Source: Ephemeroptericola cinctiostellae | GTDB lineage: Bacteria; Pseudomonadota; Gammaproteobacteria; Burkholderiales; Burkholderiaceae | Reading direction: 5' to 3' | Assembly: GCF_003339525.1 (NCBI RefSeq) | Contig: NZ_CP031124.1 | Coordinates: 1,612,001-1,676,000, forward strand | DNA: 64,000 nt | Part shown: piece by piece, positions 1 through 8,518 of the stretch | Layout of the letters: the number at the start of each line of letters is the position of its first letter | Position numbering within the stretch: position 1 is the first letter of the stretch | Notes under the pieces: generated by a model | Told to the model about the DNA's origin: nothing | Database searches by the model: none | What the model saw: the letters and a program-made list of their open reading frames with translations, nothing else | Program-made: the position numbers and the translations under genes

Positions 1-1
1 G

Positions 2-679
2 ATTGTTATTGGTGGGGATGGTACGTTTACGGGTGCCATGCTGTTTTCTGAAGAATTCAACGTGCCTGTGGTTGGTTTGCCGGGTACGATTGATAATGAT
101 ATCTTCGGTACGGATACAACGATAGGTTACGATACAGCACTGAATACTGTGGTGGATGCGATTGATAAGATTCGAGACACAGCGACTTCACATAACCGTT
201 TGTTTTTTGTTGAAGTCATGGGGCGTGATTCTGGCTTTTTGGCTTTGAATGGTGGTATTGGCGCGGGTGCTCAGGATATTTTAATTCCCGAGGAGCATTT
301 GGATTTGAATCGACTTTTCGCTTCTCTTGATCGCGGTTATCAAGCAGGTAAATCATCATCGATTATTGTGGTATCCGAAGGTGAAGAGGGTGGGGTGTTT
401 GAAATTGTCAAGCGTGTGCGTGAGCATTATCCTGATTATGACATGCGTGTGACTGTGCTTGGACATTTGCAGCGGGGTGGCGCGCCGAGTTGTTCGGATC
501 GGGTGCTTGCAAGCCGATTGGGAGTGGCTGCGGTGGAGGGGTTGATGGCTGGGCAATCGGGGGTTATGGCTGGATTGCGTGGTGGACAGGTTGTTTTTAC
601 GCCTTTGTCAGATGCTGTGAAGAAAAACCATGAGATTGATGCTGAATTAATACGAATTTCAGATATCTTGGCGGTATAA
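2..679 (+). CDS. pfkA: ATP-dependent 6-phosphofructokinase, 5'-truncated by window edge
   Basis: Catalyses ATP-dependent phosphorylation of fructose 6-phosphate to fructose 1,6-bisphosphate in glycolysis (cytoplasm). The reading frame is open from base 2, so the N-terminal part lies outside the window; 225 residues are visible. Seen: a GGDGT nucleotide-binding motif at the very start, PGTIDND with the catalytic Asp, the MGRDSG substrate loop and a C-terminal LGHLQRGG segment. Gly (not Asp) after GGD and Gly (not Lys) before TIDND are the residues known to mark ATP-using rather than pyrophosphate-using enzymes. An in-frame ATG at 38 is internal to the domain and not the start. It is followed by acpP with its own promoter. 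A classical ATP-Pfk is uncommon in Burkholderiales. Confidence 0.93.
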   Translation: MVIGGDGTFTGAMLFSEEFNVPVVGLPGTIDNDIFGTDTTIGYDTALNTVVDAIDKIRDTATSHNRLFFVEVMGRDSGFLALNGGIGAGAQDILIPEEHLDLNRLFASLDRGYQAGKSSSIIVVSEGEEGGVFEIVKRVREHYPDYDMRVTVLGHLQRGGAPSCSDRVLASRLGVAAVEGLMAGQSGVMAGLRGGQVVFTPLSDAVKKNHEIDAELIRISDILAV

Positions 680-758
680 AAACAGGATGTAATGCGCATT
701 TATGCCCTCGATTGATTGCAGAACAGCACGATCGTGCCGTACATTTAAAACATAAAAC

Positions 759-789
759 TTGCAATGCACCGAATAAACCCTGTTACAAT
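759..789 (+). promoter_or_regulatory. Likely acpP promoter
   Basis: An extended -10 element, TG-T-TACAAT at 781-789, lies 48 bases before the acpP start. A possible -35 TTGCAA at 759-764 has a long 19-base spacer, so the extended -10 probably does most of the work. It sits just downstream of the pfkA stop. Confidence 0.5.
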
Positions 790-837
790 AGCGACCATAA
801 ATCACACACGATTTATTTTTATGAATGGAGATTAAGC

Positions 838-1077
838 ATGGAAAACATTGAACAACGCGTCCGTAAAATTGTTGCAGAGCAATTGGGTGTGAATGAAGCC
901 GACATCAAAAACGAATCATCTTTCACTAACGACTTGGGTGCAGACTCTTTGGATACAGTGGAATTGGTTATGGCTTTGGAAGACGAATTTGAATGCGAAA
1001 TCCCTGATGAAGACGCAGAAAAAATCACCACAGTTCAACAAGCAATTGATTACGTGTCGGCAAATGTCGGTAAATAA
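838..1077 (+). CDS. acpP: Acyl carrier protein
   Basis: Small acidic carrier that holds growing fatty acyl chains on a 4'-phosphopantetheine arm during type II fatty acid synthesis. The 79-residue length is typical of AcpP. The prosthetic-group site is the DSL motif with Ser37. The start at 838 is chosen because GGAG at 827-830 is well spaced before it and because the protein then begins MENIEQRV, as AcpPs do; an upstream in-frame extension from about 712 has no family support. It is followed by a terminator and then fabF. In related genomes acpP normally follows fabG; here fabHDG lie about 60 kb away at the other end of the window. Confidence 0.97.
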   Translation: MENIEQRVRKIVAEQLGVNEADIKNESSFTNDLGADSLDTVELVMALEDEFECEIPDEDAEKITTVQQAIDYVSANVGK

Positions 1078-1112
1078 TTGATTGGCAGTTATTTTGTTCT
1101 GGCTGAATGAAT

Positions 1113-1153
1113 AAAAACAAAGAGACCTTTAATGCGGGTCTCTTTGTTTTTTC
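1113..1153 (+). terminator. Intrinsic terminator after acpP
   Basis: Hairpin with arms AACAAAGAGACC and GGTCTCTTTGTT around a short loop, followed by a T-run. It lies between acpP and fabF, so part of the acpP transcript probably ends here. This would give the high ACP:FabF ratio that cells need (inference). Confidence 0.8.
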
Positions 1154-1233
1154 AGGAAGCCTTTAAGATGCAATAGCGCATAGCAGCTATTTTAGAATCG
1201 AAAAATAGGCAGGTTTTTCGAATGGGGAATTTT

Positions 1234-2472
1234 ATGAGTAAGCGTAGAGTGGTGGTCACAGGTTTGGGAATTGTTTCCCCTGTTGGTAATGACGTTAGCA
1301 CCGCATGGGGTAATTTACTTGCAGGGCAATCGGGCATTACTCGAGTCACTAAATTTGATGCGAGTGCTTTGAGTTGTCAAATTGCAGGGGAAGTTAAAAA
1401 CTTTGATCCTGCAGAATACATTGGCGCAAAAGAGTTGCGCACCATGGATGCGTTTATTCATTACGGTTTGGCTGCGGGTGTTCAAGCTTTTCGTGACTCA
1501 GGTCTTGTCGTCACAGAAGAGAATGCTGAGCGCATCGGTGTGTCGATTGGTTCTGGCATTGGTGGATTGCCCATGATTGAAGAAAACTGCGGTAATTTAT
1601 TCAATAAAGGTGCACGCCGTGTGTCTCCGTTCATGATTCCGGGTTCGATCATTAATATGATTTCAGGCCATTTATCGATCATGTACGGTTTAAAAGGACC
1701 AAATGTCGCGATTGTGACGGCATGCACAACAGGCACACACAGCATCGGTGATGCCGCACGCATGATTCAATATGGTGATGCGGATGTCATGGTGGCTGGT
1801 GGCGCAGAAGGTACGGTGTCAGCTTTGGCCATGGCTGGTTTTGGTAACATGCGCGCACTTTCTAGTCGAAATGATGATCCAGCAACGGCTTCACGCCCTT
1901 GGGATAAAGACCGTGATGGTTTTGTGTTGGGCGAGGGGGCTGGCGTGCTGATGCTAGAAGAGTATGAGCATGCCAAAGCACGAGGTGCAAAGATTTATGC
2001 AGAAGTGGCTGGTTATGGCATGAGTGCAGATGCCAATCACATGACGGCGCCATGTGCCGATGGTGACGGCGCCATGCGTGCGATGCGTAATGCGATGCGT
2101 GATGCGGGTGTGAGCCCTGACGAGGTGGATTACATCAATGCACACGGCACATCAACGCCGTTGGGTGACGTGGCTGAAACCATTGCTGTGAAGCGCGCTT
2201 TGGGCGATCATGCCAATCAAGTGGTGGTGAACTCGACCAAGTCGATGACTGGACACTTGTTGGGTGGGGCGGGTGGTGTGGAGGCTGTGTTTTCAATCTT
2301 GGCCATCCTGAACCAAAAATCGCCACCAACAATTAACTTGTTTACACCAGGCGATGGATGTGATTTGGATTATTGCGCAAATGCTGCACGGGACTTAAAA
2401 ATTGATGTGGCCATTAGTAATTCATTTGGTTTTGGCGGCACAAACGGTTCGGTGTTATTTAAGAAAATATAA
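1234..2472 (+). CDS. fabF: 3-oxoacyl-ACP synthase II
   Basis: Elongating condensing enzyme of type II fatty acid synthesis; joins malonyl-ACP to acyl-ACP. The 412-residue length matches FabF. The thiolase-fold Cys-His-His triad is present: Cys164 in VTACTTG, His304 in NAHGTSTP and His341 in KSMTGH. The C-terminal glycine-rich FGFGGTNG loop is intact. The ATG at 1234 is preferred over the in-frame ATG at 1222 because GGGGAA at 1224-1229 makes a suitable ribosome binding site and the protein then starts [10 protein letters not shown] like its relatives. It follows acpP across a terminator and is itself followed by one. Confidence 0.97.
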   Translation: MSKRRVVVTGLGIVSPVGNDVSTAWGNLLAGQSGITRVTKFDASALSCQIAGEVKNFDPAEYIGAKELRTMDAFIHYGLAAGVQAFRDSGLVVTEENAERIGVSIGSGIGGLPMIEENCGNLFNKGARRVSPFMIPGSIINMISGHLSIMYGLKGPNVAIVTACTTGTHSIGDAARMIQYGDADVMVAGGAEGTVSALAMAGFGNMRALSSRNDDPATASRPWDKDRDGFVLGEGAGVLMLEEYEHAKARGAKIYAEVAGYGMSADANHMTAPCADGDGAMRAMRNAMRDAGVSPDEVDYINAHGTSTPLGDVAETIAVKRALGDHANQVVVNSTKSMTGHLLGGAGGVEAVFSILAILNQKSPPTINLFTPGDGCDLDYCANAARDLKIDVAISNSFGFGGTNGSVLFKKI

Positions 2473-2514
2473 GCATCTTGTTTTTAAGCATTGTTTGTTT
2501 TTCTTTTTTCCTCT

Positions 2515-2550
2515 AAAAAACGGCTGATTGCCTCAATCAGCCGTTTTTTA
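2515..2550 (+). terminator. Intrinsic terminator after fabF
   Basis: Near-perfect hairpin with arms AAAAAACGGCTGATTG and CAATCAGCCGTTTTTT and a three-base loop. The right arm doubles as the U-tract. It also reads as a terminator in the opposite direction, but no gene converges on it. Confidence 0.88.
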
Positions 2551-2613
2551 TTGGGGTAAAACAAGGGAAAAACAAATTTTTTAAAAAAAGTTACAGTTAT
2601 TTGAAAAAATAGC

Positions 2614-2642
2614 TTGCGTAAAATTATTGATCTGGGTATACT
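2614..2642 (+). promoter_or_regulatory. Sigma70 promoter of the tRNA pair
   Basis: -35 TTGCGT (2614-2619), 17-base spacer, -10 TATACT (2637-2642), ending 15 bases before tRNA-Ser. Spacing and position suit transcription of both tRNAs as one short unit. Confidence 0.72.
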
Positions 2643-2657
2643 ATCGTTCTTGGTAGG

Positions 2658-2747
2658 GGAAGCGTGGCAGAGCGGTTTAATGCTACAGTCTTGAAAACTG
2701 TCGTGGATTTACGTCCACCGTGAGTTCGAATCTCACCGCTTCCGCCA
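2658..2747 (+). tRNA. tRNA-Ser (anticodon TGA)
   Basis: 90-base class II tRNA. Acceptor arms GGAAGCG and CGCTTCC pair perfectly, followed by discriminator G and an encoded CCA. The anticodon loop reads CT-TGA-AA within the stem ACAGT/ACTGT. A long variable arm (GTGGATTTACGTCCAC) and a T-arm GTGAG-TTCGAAT-CTCAC are present. It decodes UCA/UCG-type serine codons. Confidence 0.95.
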
Positions 2748-2770
2748 ATCATACCTCTTAGTTTTTCTGG

Positions 2771-2847
<77 letters not shown>

Positions 2848-2930
2848 CTAAAATGGTCACCAGACAGTTGGCAGCACAATAAGAAAGCCAACATTATATT
2901 CTCATATTTTTCTTTTTAAATATAGTAATG

Positions 2931-2952
2931 ACCAAGCAATGCTTGGTTTTGT
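2931..2952 (+). terminator. Probable terminator of the tRNA unit
   Basis: Short hairpin ACCAAGC / GCTTGGT with a three-base loop, followed by TTTGTT. It is the only such structure between tRNA-fMet and scpB. The stem is short, so this is moderate support. Confidence 0.5.
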
Positions 2953-3030
2953 TACATCTAAGTGGCGTGCAATACAATTGCCGTCAAATGCCCGAACTTA
3001 AGCGCATGGTCGCTTGGTCGTCCATATACA

Positions 3031-3798
3031 ATGGTTTCCATGACACTTTATGAATTAAAACGCATCATTGAGGCGCTGATTTTATGTCACGATGCGCCAA
3101 TGTCTCTGGCACACATCAAGCATTCACTGGACAGTGATTTAAGCAATGAACAAATGCGGGTTTTGCTTGAAGAAATCGCTGAGGAATGGCGTTCTCGTGC
3201 CATTAATCTGATTCAGGTGTCGACGGGGTGGCGTTTCCAAAGTGCGCCAGACTTGGCGCCTTTTTTAGATCGCATGCGCGCGGAGAGGCCTGCTGCATAT
3301 TCACGAGCAGTGCTTGAGACTTTGGCTATTATTGCCTATCGACAGCCTGTGACTCGAGGTGATATTGAGGACATCCGTGGTGTGACTGTGTCATCGGAAA
3401 TCATAAAAAAGCTTGAAGAACGTGGTTGGATTGATGTGGTTGGCCATAGGGAGGTGCCTGGGAGACCTGCTCTCTTGGCCACAACCAAGCAATTTTTAGA
3501 TGATTTGGGTTTACAGGGCCTACACGGCTTACCCTCATTGGTGCAATCGGATGAAGAGCCTGCTGAGCCTCAATTGTCTTTGGATGGGGTTAAGCAATTG
3601 ACTCAAATCGTTGAGTCGCATGCGGCTGCAAGTGCTGAGGCAGCTTCTTCTTTAGAGGTCAGTATCGAGTCACTTGAGTGGACGCACAACGATATTCAAC
3701 ATGCAGATGTTGAGACGGGTTTGAATGATGGTTTTTTAAATCGAGATGAGCCTATCGACGATGCGTTGCTGCAAAAAATCAATGATTTGCCTATTTGA
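3031..3798 (+). CDS. scpB: Segregation and condensation protein B
   Basis: Regulatory subunit of the Smc-ScpA-ScpB condensin complex that compacts and separates chromosomes. Two winged-helix domains are recognisable: the first from TLYELKRIIEAL, the second carrying ETLAIIAYRQPVTR and IRGVTVSS, the family's most conserved stretch. It has a roughly 80-residue acidic C-terminal tail beyond the domains, as in other Burkholderiales. The start is uncertain: ATG at 3031 and ATG at 3040 both fit and neither has a clear ribosome binding site; a GTG at 2962 would add residues unlike the family. The gene precedes rluB, the usual neighbour. scpA is not adjacent. Confidence 0.9.
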   Translation: MVSMTLYELKRIIEALILCHDAPMSLAHIKHSLDSDLSNEQMRVLLEEIAEEWRSRAINLIQVSTGWRFQSAPDLAPFLDRMRAERPAAYSRAVLETLAIIAYRQPVTRGDIEDIRGVTVSSEIIKKLEERGWIDVVGHREVPGRPALLATTKQFLDDLGLQGLHGLPSLVQSDEEPAEPQLSLDGVKQLTQIVESHAAASAEAASSLEVSIESLEWTHNDIQHADVETGLNDGFLNRDEPIDDALLQKINDLPI

Positions 3799-3926
3799 TG
3801 CCAAGACCTTTATTTAAATGAGCCTTCATCTCAGTCAAATCCAATAGAAAATATAAATAAACTTTTGAGTCCACTGGCAGAACTGCTGCCTGATGATCCA
3901 ATCCCTCAATCTTAAAGTAGAGCGCT

Positions 3927-5591
3927 ATGAGCCAAAACAAGAACAATCCGTCTAACCTGTCGTCTGATGCGGAGACAGCGGGTAATGTGCCAAAGAAAAA
4001 GAGCACCCTTTTGCGTGGGCCTCATGGTTTGCGCAAGCGGCGTGAGGATGATCACCCTGCTAAAAAACCCCGTGTGATTCAAGAAGTAGCACAAAAAACT
4101 GTGCGAGAAAACAATGTGGCACACACTTTTTTAGAAACTGATGACAGTTTGCCTGCTCAGTGGGGTTGGCAGGATAAACCAGAATCTAATAAATCTGCAC
4201 CACGTGAGCGGGTGGGGCAGCGTTTGTTTCGTGCAGGTCTTCGTTCTAAGGGTAAAGATCGACATGTGCAAGAAAGTACATCACGCGAAGTGCGCTTGGA
4301 TGATGACGCGAGCGACATTGATGTTGCTGAGGGTTCGGTTAAACTGCAAAAAGTACTGGCTGATGCTGGTGTGGGTTCACGCCGAGACATGGAAGAGCTG
4401 ATTGTTTCTGGGCGTGTATCGGTCAATGGTTTACCTGCTCATGTGGGGCAACGAATTGTAGATGAAGATCAAGTGAAGGTGAATGGCAAATTACTGCAGC
4501 GCAAAAGTTTGATTCCAACGGTCCCACGCATTGTCATTTACCACAAGCCTGCAGGTGAGATTGTCAGTCATTCTGATCCAGAAGGTCGTCCAACGGTATT
4601 TGATAAGTTGCCGTTTACCCGCAAAGGCAAATGGTTGGCTGTTGGGCGTTTGGATTTTAACACTGAGGGTCTGTTGATTTTGACCACATCGGGTGACATT
4701 GCCAATCGAATGATGCATCCCCGCTACGAGCAAGAGCGTGAGTATGCGGTTCGCGTGTTAGGTGAAGTGACCAAAGCGCACATTGAAACCTTGAAAAAAG
4801 GGATTCAGCTGGACGATGGTTTGGCGAAGTTTTCTGTTGTTGATCAATTGGGTGGCGATGGTGCAAACCGTTGGGTGCGCGTGGTCATCAGCGAAGGGCG
4901 TAACCGTGAGGTGCGGCGTATGTTTGAGGCGATTGGTTTGACTGTGAGTCGCTTGATTCGAGTGCGCTTTGGCCCTGTCATTTTGCCGAGTTTGCTTAAG
5001 CGTGGGCGCTTTGAAGAGTGGCAGCGTCCACAGGTTGTGCAGTTGATGCGCGAGCTTGGTTTGAATGCACAAGTTGAAACGGCTGTTAAGCACTCACGTG
5101 GTGGCCGTGGTTATGGCGAGCAAAGCGGTCAAGACAATCGCCGTAAGGTTGAGATTGTGCCCGAAAATGCCCATTTAATGAGCGCTTTTGGGGTTGAAGT
5201 GGTCAAAGAAGTGGGTTTGACTGGGCGCGGTAGTTTGGGGGGGCGTCCCAATCAGGCTCGCGGGGCGGCTGTCCGTACACCCAATCGTGGGGTCGTGGGC
5301 GCACAAAGATCCCGCGTAACAGCGGGGCGCGTGCAGGGTGGTCAAGGTGGTCGCACGCCGAATGAAATGGCCGATGGTCGTCGAGGAGGACGCACGGCCA
5401 GCCCAGTGGAGAAAAATCCGAGGGTGGCATCTACTTCTGGTCAGCCATCGGCACGTGGAAAAACTGCTCGTGGGGTTGCGTCAACAGATCAACCTCGTCA
5501 AAGTGTTGCAGCGCGCTCAGGTTTGTATGGCGGTCGTCGCAACGGATCTGGCGGTCGTCGAGGTGGTAATAATGGCAATGGTGGTGAGTGA
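3927..5591 (+). CDS. rluB: 23S rRNA pseudouridine synthase B with long N- and C-terminal extensions
   Basis: Converts a uridine of 23S rRNA (position 2605 in E. coli numbering) to pseudouridine. An S4 RNA-binding domain starts near residue 138 ([16 protein letters not shown]). The RsuA/RluB catalytic domain follows, with the catalytic Asp243 in [11 protein letters not shown] and the [10 protein letters not shown] motif. The core enzyme needs about 250 residues, but this protein has 554: about 135 charged residues precede S4, and about 170 residues rich in Gly, Arg, Gln and Asn follow the core, ending in a run of Gly/Arg/Asn repeats. Such RG-rich tails are known in betaproteobacterial RluB and probably bind RNA (inference). 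It lies downstream of scpB, the normal order. Confidence 0.93.
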   Translation: MSQNKNNPSNLSSDAETAGNVPKKKSTLLRGPHGLRKRREDDHPAKKPRVIQEVAQKTVRENNVAHTFLETDDSLPAQWGWQDKPESNKSAPRERVGQRLFRAGLRSKGKDRHVQESTSREVRLDDDASDIDVAEGSVKLQKVLADAGVGSRRDMEELIVSGRVSVNGLPAHVGQRIVDEDQVKVNGKLLQRKSLIPTVPRIVIYHKPAGEIVSHSDPEGRPTVFDKLPFTRKGKWLAVGRLDFNTEGLLILTTSGDIANRMMHPRYEQEREYAVRVLGEVTKAHIETLKKGIQLDDGLAKFSVVDQLGGDGANRWVRVVISEGRNREVRRMFEAIGLTVSRLIRVRFGPVILPSLLKRGRFEEWQRPQVVQLMRELGLNAQVETAVKHSRGGRGYGEQSGQDNRRKVEIVPENAHLMSAFGVEVVKEVGLTGRGSLGGRPNQARGAAVRTPNRGVVGAQRSRVTAGRVQGGQGGRTPNEMADGRRGGRTASPVEKNPRVASTSGQPSARGKTARGVASTDQPRQSVAARSGLYGGRRNGSGGRRGGNNGNGGE

Positions 5592-5646
5592 TTCGATCCA
5601 CCGATTGGGTGTGTAGGTGTTTGCGTTCCATTTGAAGGGCGGGCAT

Positions 5647-6198
5647 ATGGCTGTTTTTTTTAAGCAACCGGATCAATTGACGTCAGAGCGTTTTATGCTG
5701 AGGGTCGTGCAGCAGGATGATTTTGATGCTCTGTATGCCGCGGCTTCGGATCCTTTGATCTGGGAATATCATCCAAGCAAGCGACATCAGAAAAAAATCT
5801 TTATTGATTTTTTTGATGCCATGATGAGTGATGGCTGTGCATTGCTCATTTTGGATCGACAGACGCAAGAGGTGATTGGTACGACACGATTTTACGATGT
5901 GAGTGAAGAGGCTTGCAGCGTGGCGATTGGCTACACATTTTTGACGCGCGCATATTGGGGCGGCACGGCCAATCAAGAAATTAAAGCTGTTTTGTTAAAC
6001 TATGCATTTGGTTTCTCTGGGATTGAGCGCGTTATATTTCATATTGCTGCGAGCAATATTCGCTCGCAGAAGGCCATTGAAAAAATAGGTGCACTTTATT
6101 CCCATCAAGAGTGGCGTGGATTTTCTCCGGCAACCCCGATTGAACATTGTGTTTATTATTTGACCCGAAATATCAATGAAATACTGAAAAGTAATTGA
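5647..6198 (+). CDS. GNAT family N-acetyltransferase (RimJ/RimL-like)
   Basis: Predicted acetyl-CoA-dependent N-acetyltransferase of 183 residues. It opens with LTSERFMLRVVQQDDF, the typical RimJ/RimL beginning, and has the pattern VIGTTRFYDV ... VAIGYTFLTRAYWGG ... ERVIFHIAASNIRSQKAIEKIGA, where N-x-R-S-x-x-x-x-E-K-x-G-A is the conserved C-terminal acetyl-CoA/acceptor segment. The ATG at 5647 is chosen because AAGGGCGGG lies just before it; an in-frame GTG at 5617 is less likely. Substrate unknown; ribosomal protein or small-molecule amines are both possible. It sits between rluB and the rimP promoter, whose -35 overlaps its stop codon. Confidence 0.85.
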   Translation: MAVFFKQPDQLTSERFMLRVVQQDDFDALYAAASDPLIWEYHPSKRHQKKIFIDFFDAMMSDGCALLILDRQTQEVIGTTRFYDVSEEACSVAIGYTFLTRAYWGGTANQEIKAVLLNYAFGFSGIERVIFHIAASNIRSQKAIEKIGALYSHQEWRGFSPATPIEHCVYYLTRNINEILKSN

Positions 6199-6223
6199 AA
6201 AACAAGGAAAAATTGAGTATAAT
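6195..6223 (+). promoter_or_regulatory. Sigma70 promoter of the rimP-nusA-infB operon
   Basis: -35 TTGAAA (6195-6200), exactly 17 bases, then consensus -10 TATAAT (6218-6223). Transcription would start near 6230, about 230 bases before rimP. This is the best promoter match in the window, as expected for a translation-factor operon. The -35 overlaps the end of the upstream acetyltransferase gene. Confidence 0.85.
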
Positions 6224-6229
6224 GTCGAA

Positions 6230-6333
6230 TGATTTAACAGGTTAATGTGCAGTTGGCCACAAATAAATGCGGTGCATCGCGTTTATTCAGCTGCGCAGTC
6301 AAAGATGGGCGCCACGAGTGGAGCCCATTTTTT
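6230..6333 (+). promoter_or_regulatory. rimP leader RNA ending in an attenuator
   Basis: A roughly 100-base leader between the promoter and an intrinsic terminator. The 5' half can fold: AATAAATGCG pairs with CGCGTTTATT, extended by GCAG/CTGC. The 3' half is a terminator: ATGGGC (6305-6310) pairs with GCCCAT (6323-6328), with CCA/TGG inside, followed by six T. rimP starts 130 bases later, so operon expression must read through it. This placement matches the known rimP-nusA leader of proteobacteria, where NusA level feeds back on termination; a match to that RNA family is inferred, not searched. Confidence 0.65.
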
Positions 6334-6463
6334 ATGGTTGTTGCATATGCAATGGCCCCATTTATTTAAATTTTAATATGGATTTTATGTGGTTTTAGCA
6401 TGAGTTTTGTTTGAAACCACCAACAGAAAAAGTGAGTTTCACTTTTTTGAAGTAAATTATTTT

Positions 6464-6952
6464 ATGACATTAGAACAATTAATTACCCAAACTTTAGCGG
6501 GTTTGAACTACGAGCTGGTCGATGTTGAGCGCTCGGGCAATGGGTTGATGACCGTTTTCATTGATCACATTGATTTCGAAGCGGGCAAGCCCATCATGAT
6601 TGACGATTGTGAGGCGGCCAGTCGTCAGTTGACTTACGTTTTTGAAGTTGAAAACGTAGGTTACGAGCGTTTGGAAGTGTCGTCTCCTGGTATGAATCGC
6701 CCATTGAGGAAGCTGTCGGACTATGCTCGTTTTGCAGGTTTGGAAGCAAACATCAAACTGAAATTATCCGTTGATGGACGCAAAAATTTCACAGGTAAGC
6801 TCCAAGAAGTCAATGAGGGGGCGGATGAAAGTGCGCAGTTGGGTTTGGTTTTTGAGCACGAAGGTGCGGAGCAATTACTTGAATTTGGATTGGCAGATGT
6901 GGACAAGGCGCGCTTGGTGCCTGTTTATAATTTTAAAGGGAAGCAAAAATGA
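6464..6952 (+). CDS. rimP: Ribosome maturation factor RimP
   Basis: Assists late maturation of the 30S ribosomal subunit. 162 residues, normal for RimP. The N-terminal alpha/beta domain contains [15 protein letters not shown] and the conserved [10 protein letters not shown] motif; the C-terminal Sm-like barrel follows. The ATG at 6464 gives the family's usual MTLEQLI start; longer in-frame starts (about 6407) add residues without family support. Its stop overlaps the nusA start by four bases (ATGA), indicating translational coupling. First gene of the rimP-nusA-infB-rbfA-truB operon, read from the promoter at 6195-6223. Confidence 0.95.
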   Translation: MTLEQLITQTLAGLNYELVDVERSGNGLMTVFIDHIDFEAGKPIMIDDCEAASRQLTYVFEVENVGYERLEVSSPGMNRPLRKLSDYARFAGLEANIKLKLSVDGRKNFTGKLQEVNEGADESAQLGLVFEHEGAEQLLEFGLADVDKARLVPVYNFKGKQK

Positions 6953-8436
6953 ACCGTGAAGTGTTGATGTTGGTGGATGTTTTGGCACGCGAAAAAAACG
7001 TTGATGTGGACGTGGTTTTTGGCGCATTAGAAGCGGCGTTGGCTTCTGCGGCCAAACGCCGTTACACCGAAGAGGGTGTGGATTTGCGCGTGCAAATAGA
7101 CCGTGACACCGGCTCGTATGAAACTTTCCGTCGCTGGGAAGTGGTGCCCAATGAAGCAGGTTTGCAAGAGCCTGATCGCGAGATTTTGTTGTTTGAAGCA
7201 CAAGAAGACATGCCCGAAATTGAAGTCGGTGAGTTTGTTGAGGAAGAGGTTGAGTCTGTTGAGATCGGTCGCATTGGTGCACAAACAGCCAAACAAGTGA
7301 TTCTGCAACGCATCCGTGATGCTGAGCGAGATCAATTGTTACAAGACTTTTTGGCGCGTGGCGACAAAGTCATGATGGGCACGGTGAAACGTGTGGATAA
7401 AGTCCAAGCGATTGTTGAGTCTGGTAAAGTTGAAGCGGTGTTGTTGCGTGAAAATATGATGCCGCGCGAGAATTTTCGTGCAGGTGATCGCATCCGCGCT
7501 TACATGGCCGAAGTGGATACAACAGCCCGTGGTGCACGTCAAATTTCTTTGTCACGCATTGCTCCCGAATTTTTGATGGAGCTGTTCCGCCAAGAAGTGC
7601 CTGAAATCAATCAAGGCACTTTGGAGCTTAAAGGTGCTGCGCGTGATCCTGGTGTGCGTGCCAAATTGGCAGTGCATGCGGTTGATCCCCGCGTGGATCC
7701 AGTGGGTACCTGTGTCGGTGTGCGTGGTTCACGCGTGACCGCAGTTCGCAATGAAATTGGTGGCGAAGCAGTGGACATCGTGATTTGGGATGAGCAGCCT
7801 GCCCAATTTGTGATGAATGCATTGTCGCCTGCAGTTGTGAGTTCGATTGTGGTGGATGAAGATTCTAAATCCATGGAAGTTGTGGTGGATGAAGAAAATT
7901 TGGCCATTGCCATTGGTCGATCAGGGCAAAATGTCCGTTTGGCAAGTCAATTGACTGGCTGGCAAATTAATTTGATGAGCCAAGCCGAATCCGCTGAAAA
8001 ACATGAAAAAGAAAGTGCCGCTTTGGTGGGCTTGTTCACGGCTAAGTTGGACGTGGATGAAGAAGTGGCGATGATTTTGATCGAAGAAGGTTTCACCAGT
8101 TTGGAAGAAGTGGCGTATGTGCCTGTTTCTGAAATGTTGGAAATTGAAGCCTTTGATGAAGACTTGGTTGAGGAATTGCGCACACGCGCCCGTGCTGCCA
8201 TTTTGACGGATGCGATTGCTCAAGAAGAAAAAGCCGATACCGTACAAAATTTGTTGAGCCTCGAAGGCATGACCACTGCGTTGGCCGCACAGTTGGCTGA
8301 TCATCATATTTTGACACGCGATGATTTGGCTGATTTGGCTGTGGATGAATTGATGGAGATGACTTCACTCGATGAAACACAAGCCAAAAACATGATCATG
8401 AAAGCCCGTGAACATTGGTTCACTGAAGAAGCGTGA
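6949..8436 (+). CDS. nusA: Transcription termination/antitermination factor NusA
   Basis: Binds RNA polymerase and modulates pausing, termination and antitermination. 495 residues, the long proteobacterial form. An N-terminal polymerase-binding domain ([18 protein letters not shown]) is followed by an S1 domain, two KH domains (including [17 protein letters not shown] and [17 protein letters not shown]), and two acidic C-terminal repeats, each with a helix-hairpin-helix-like L-x-x-x-G-x-x-x-L-x-x-x pattern. The second repeat ends in ARxHWF-type residues. The start overlaps the rimP stop. An 82-base gap separates it from infB. Confidence 0.97.
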   Translation: MNREVLMLVDVLAREKNVDVDVVFGALEAALASAAKRRYTEEGVDLRVQIDRDTGSYETFRRWEVVPNEAGLQEPDREILLFEAQEDMPEIEVGEFVEEEVESVEIGRIGAQTAKQVILQRIRDAERDQLLQDFLARGDKVMMGTVKRVDKVQAIVESGKVEAVLLRENMMPRENFRAGDRIRAYMAEVDTTARGARQISLSRIAPEFLMELFRQEVPEINQGTLELKGAARDPGVRAKLAVHAVDPRVDPVGTCVGVRGSRVTAVRNEIGGEAVDIVIWDEQPAQFVMNALSPAVVSSIVVDEDSKSMEVVVDEENLAIAIGRSGQNVRLASQLTGWQINLMSQAESAEKHEKESAALVGLFTAKLDVDEEVAMILIEEGFTSLEEVAYVPVSEMLEIEAFDEDLVEELRTRARAAILTDAIAQEEKADTVQNLLSLEGMTTALAAQLADHHILTRDDLADLAVDELMEMTSLDETQAKNMIMKAREHWFTEEA

Positions 8437-8518
8437 TCGTGCGGTAAATGGTTGGGGCGGACGGTTAAACTGAAAGCCCATAGAACACAGTTGGACAAAA
8501 AAGAATCGAAGGTAAAAT

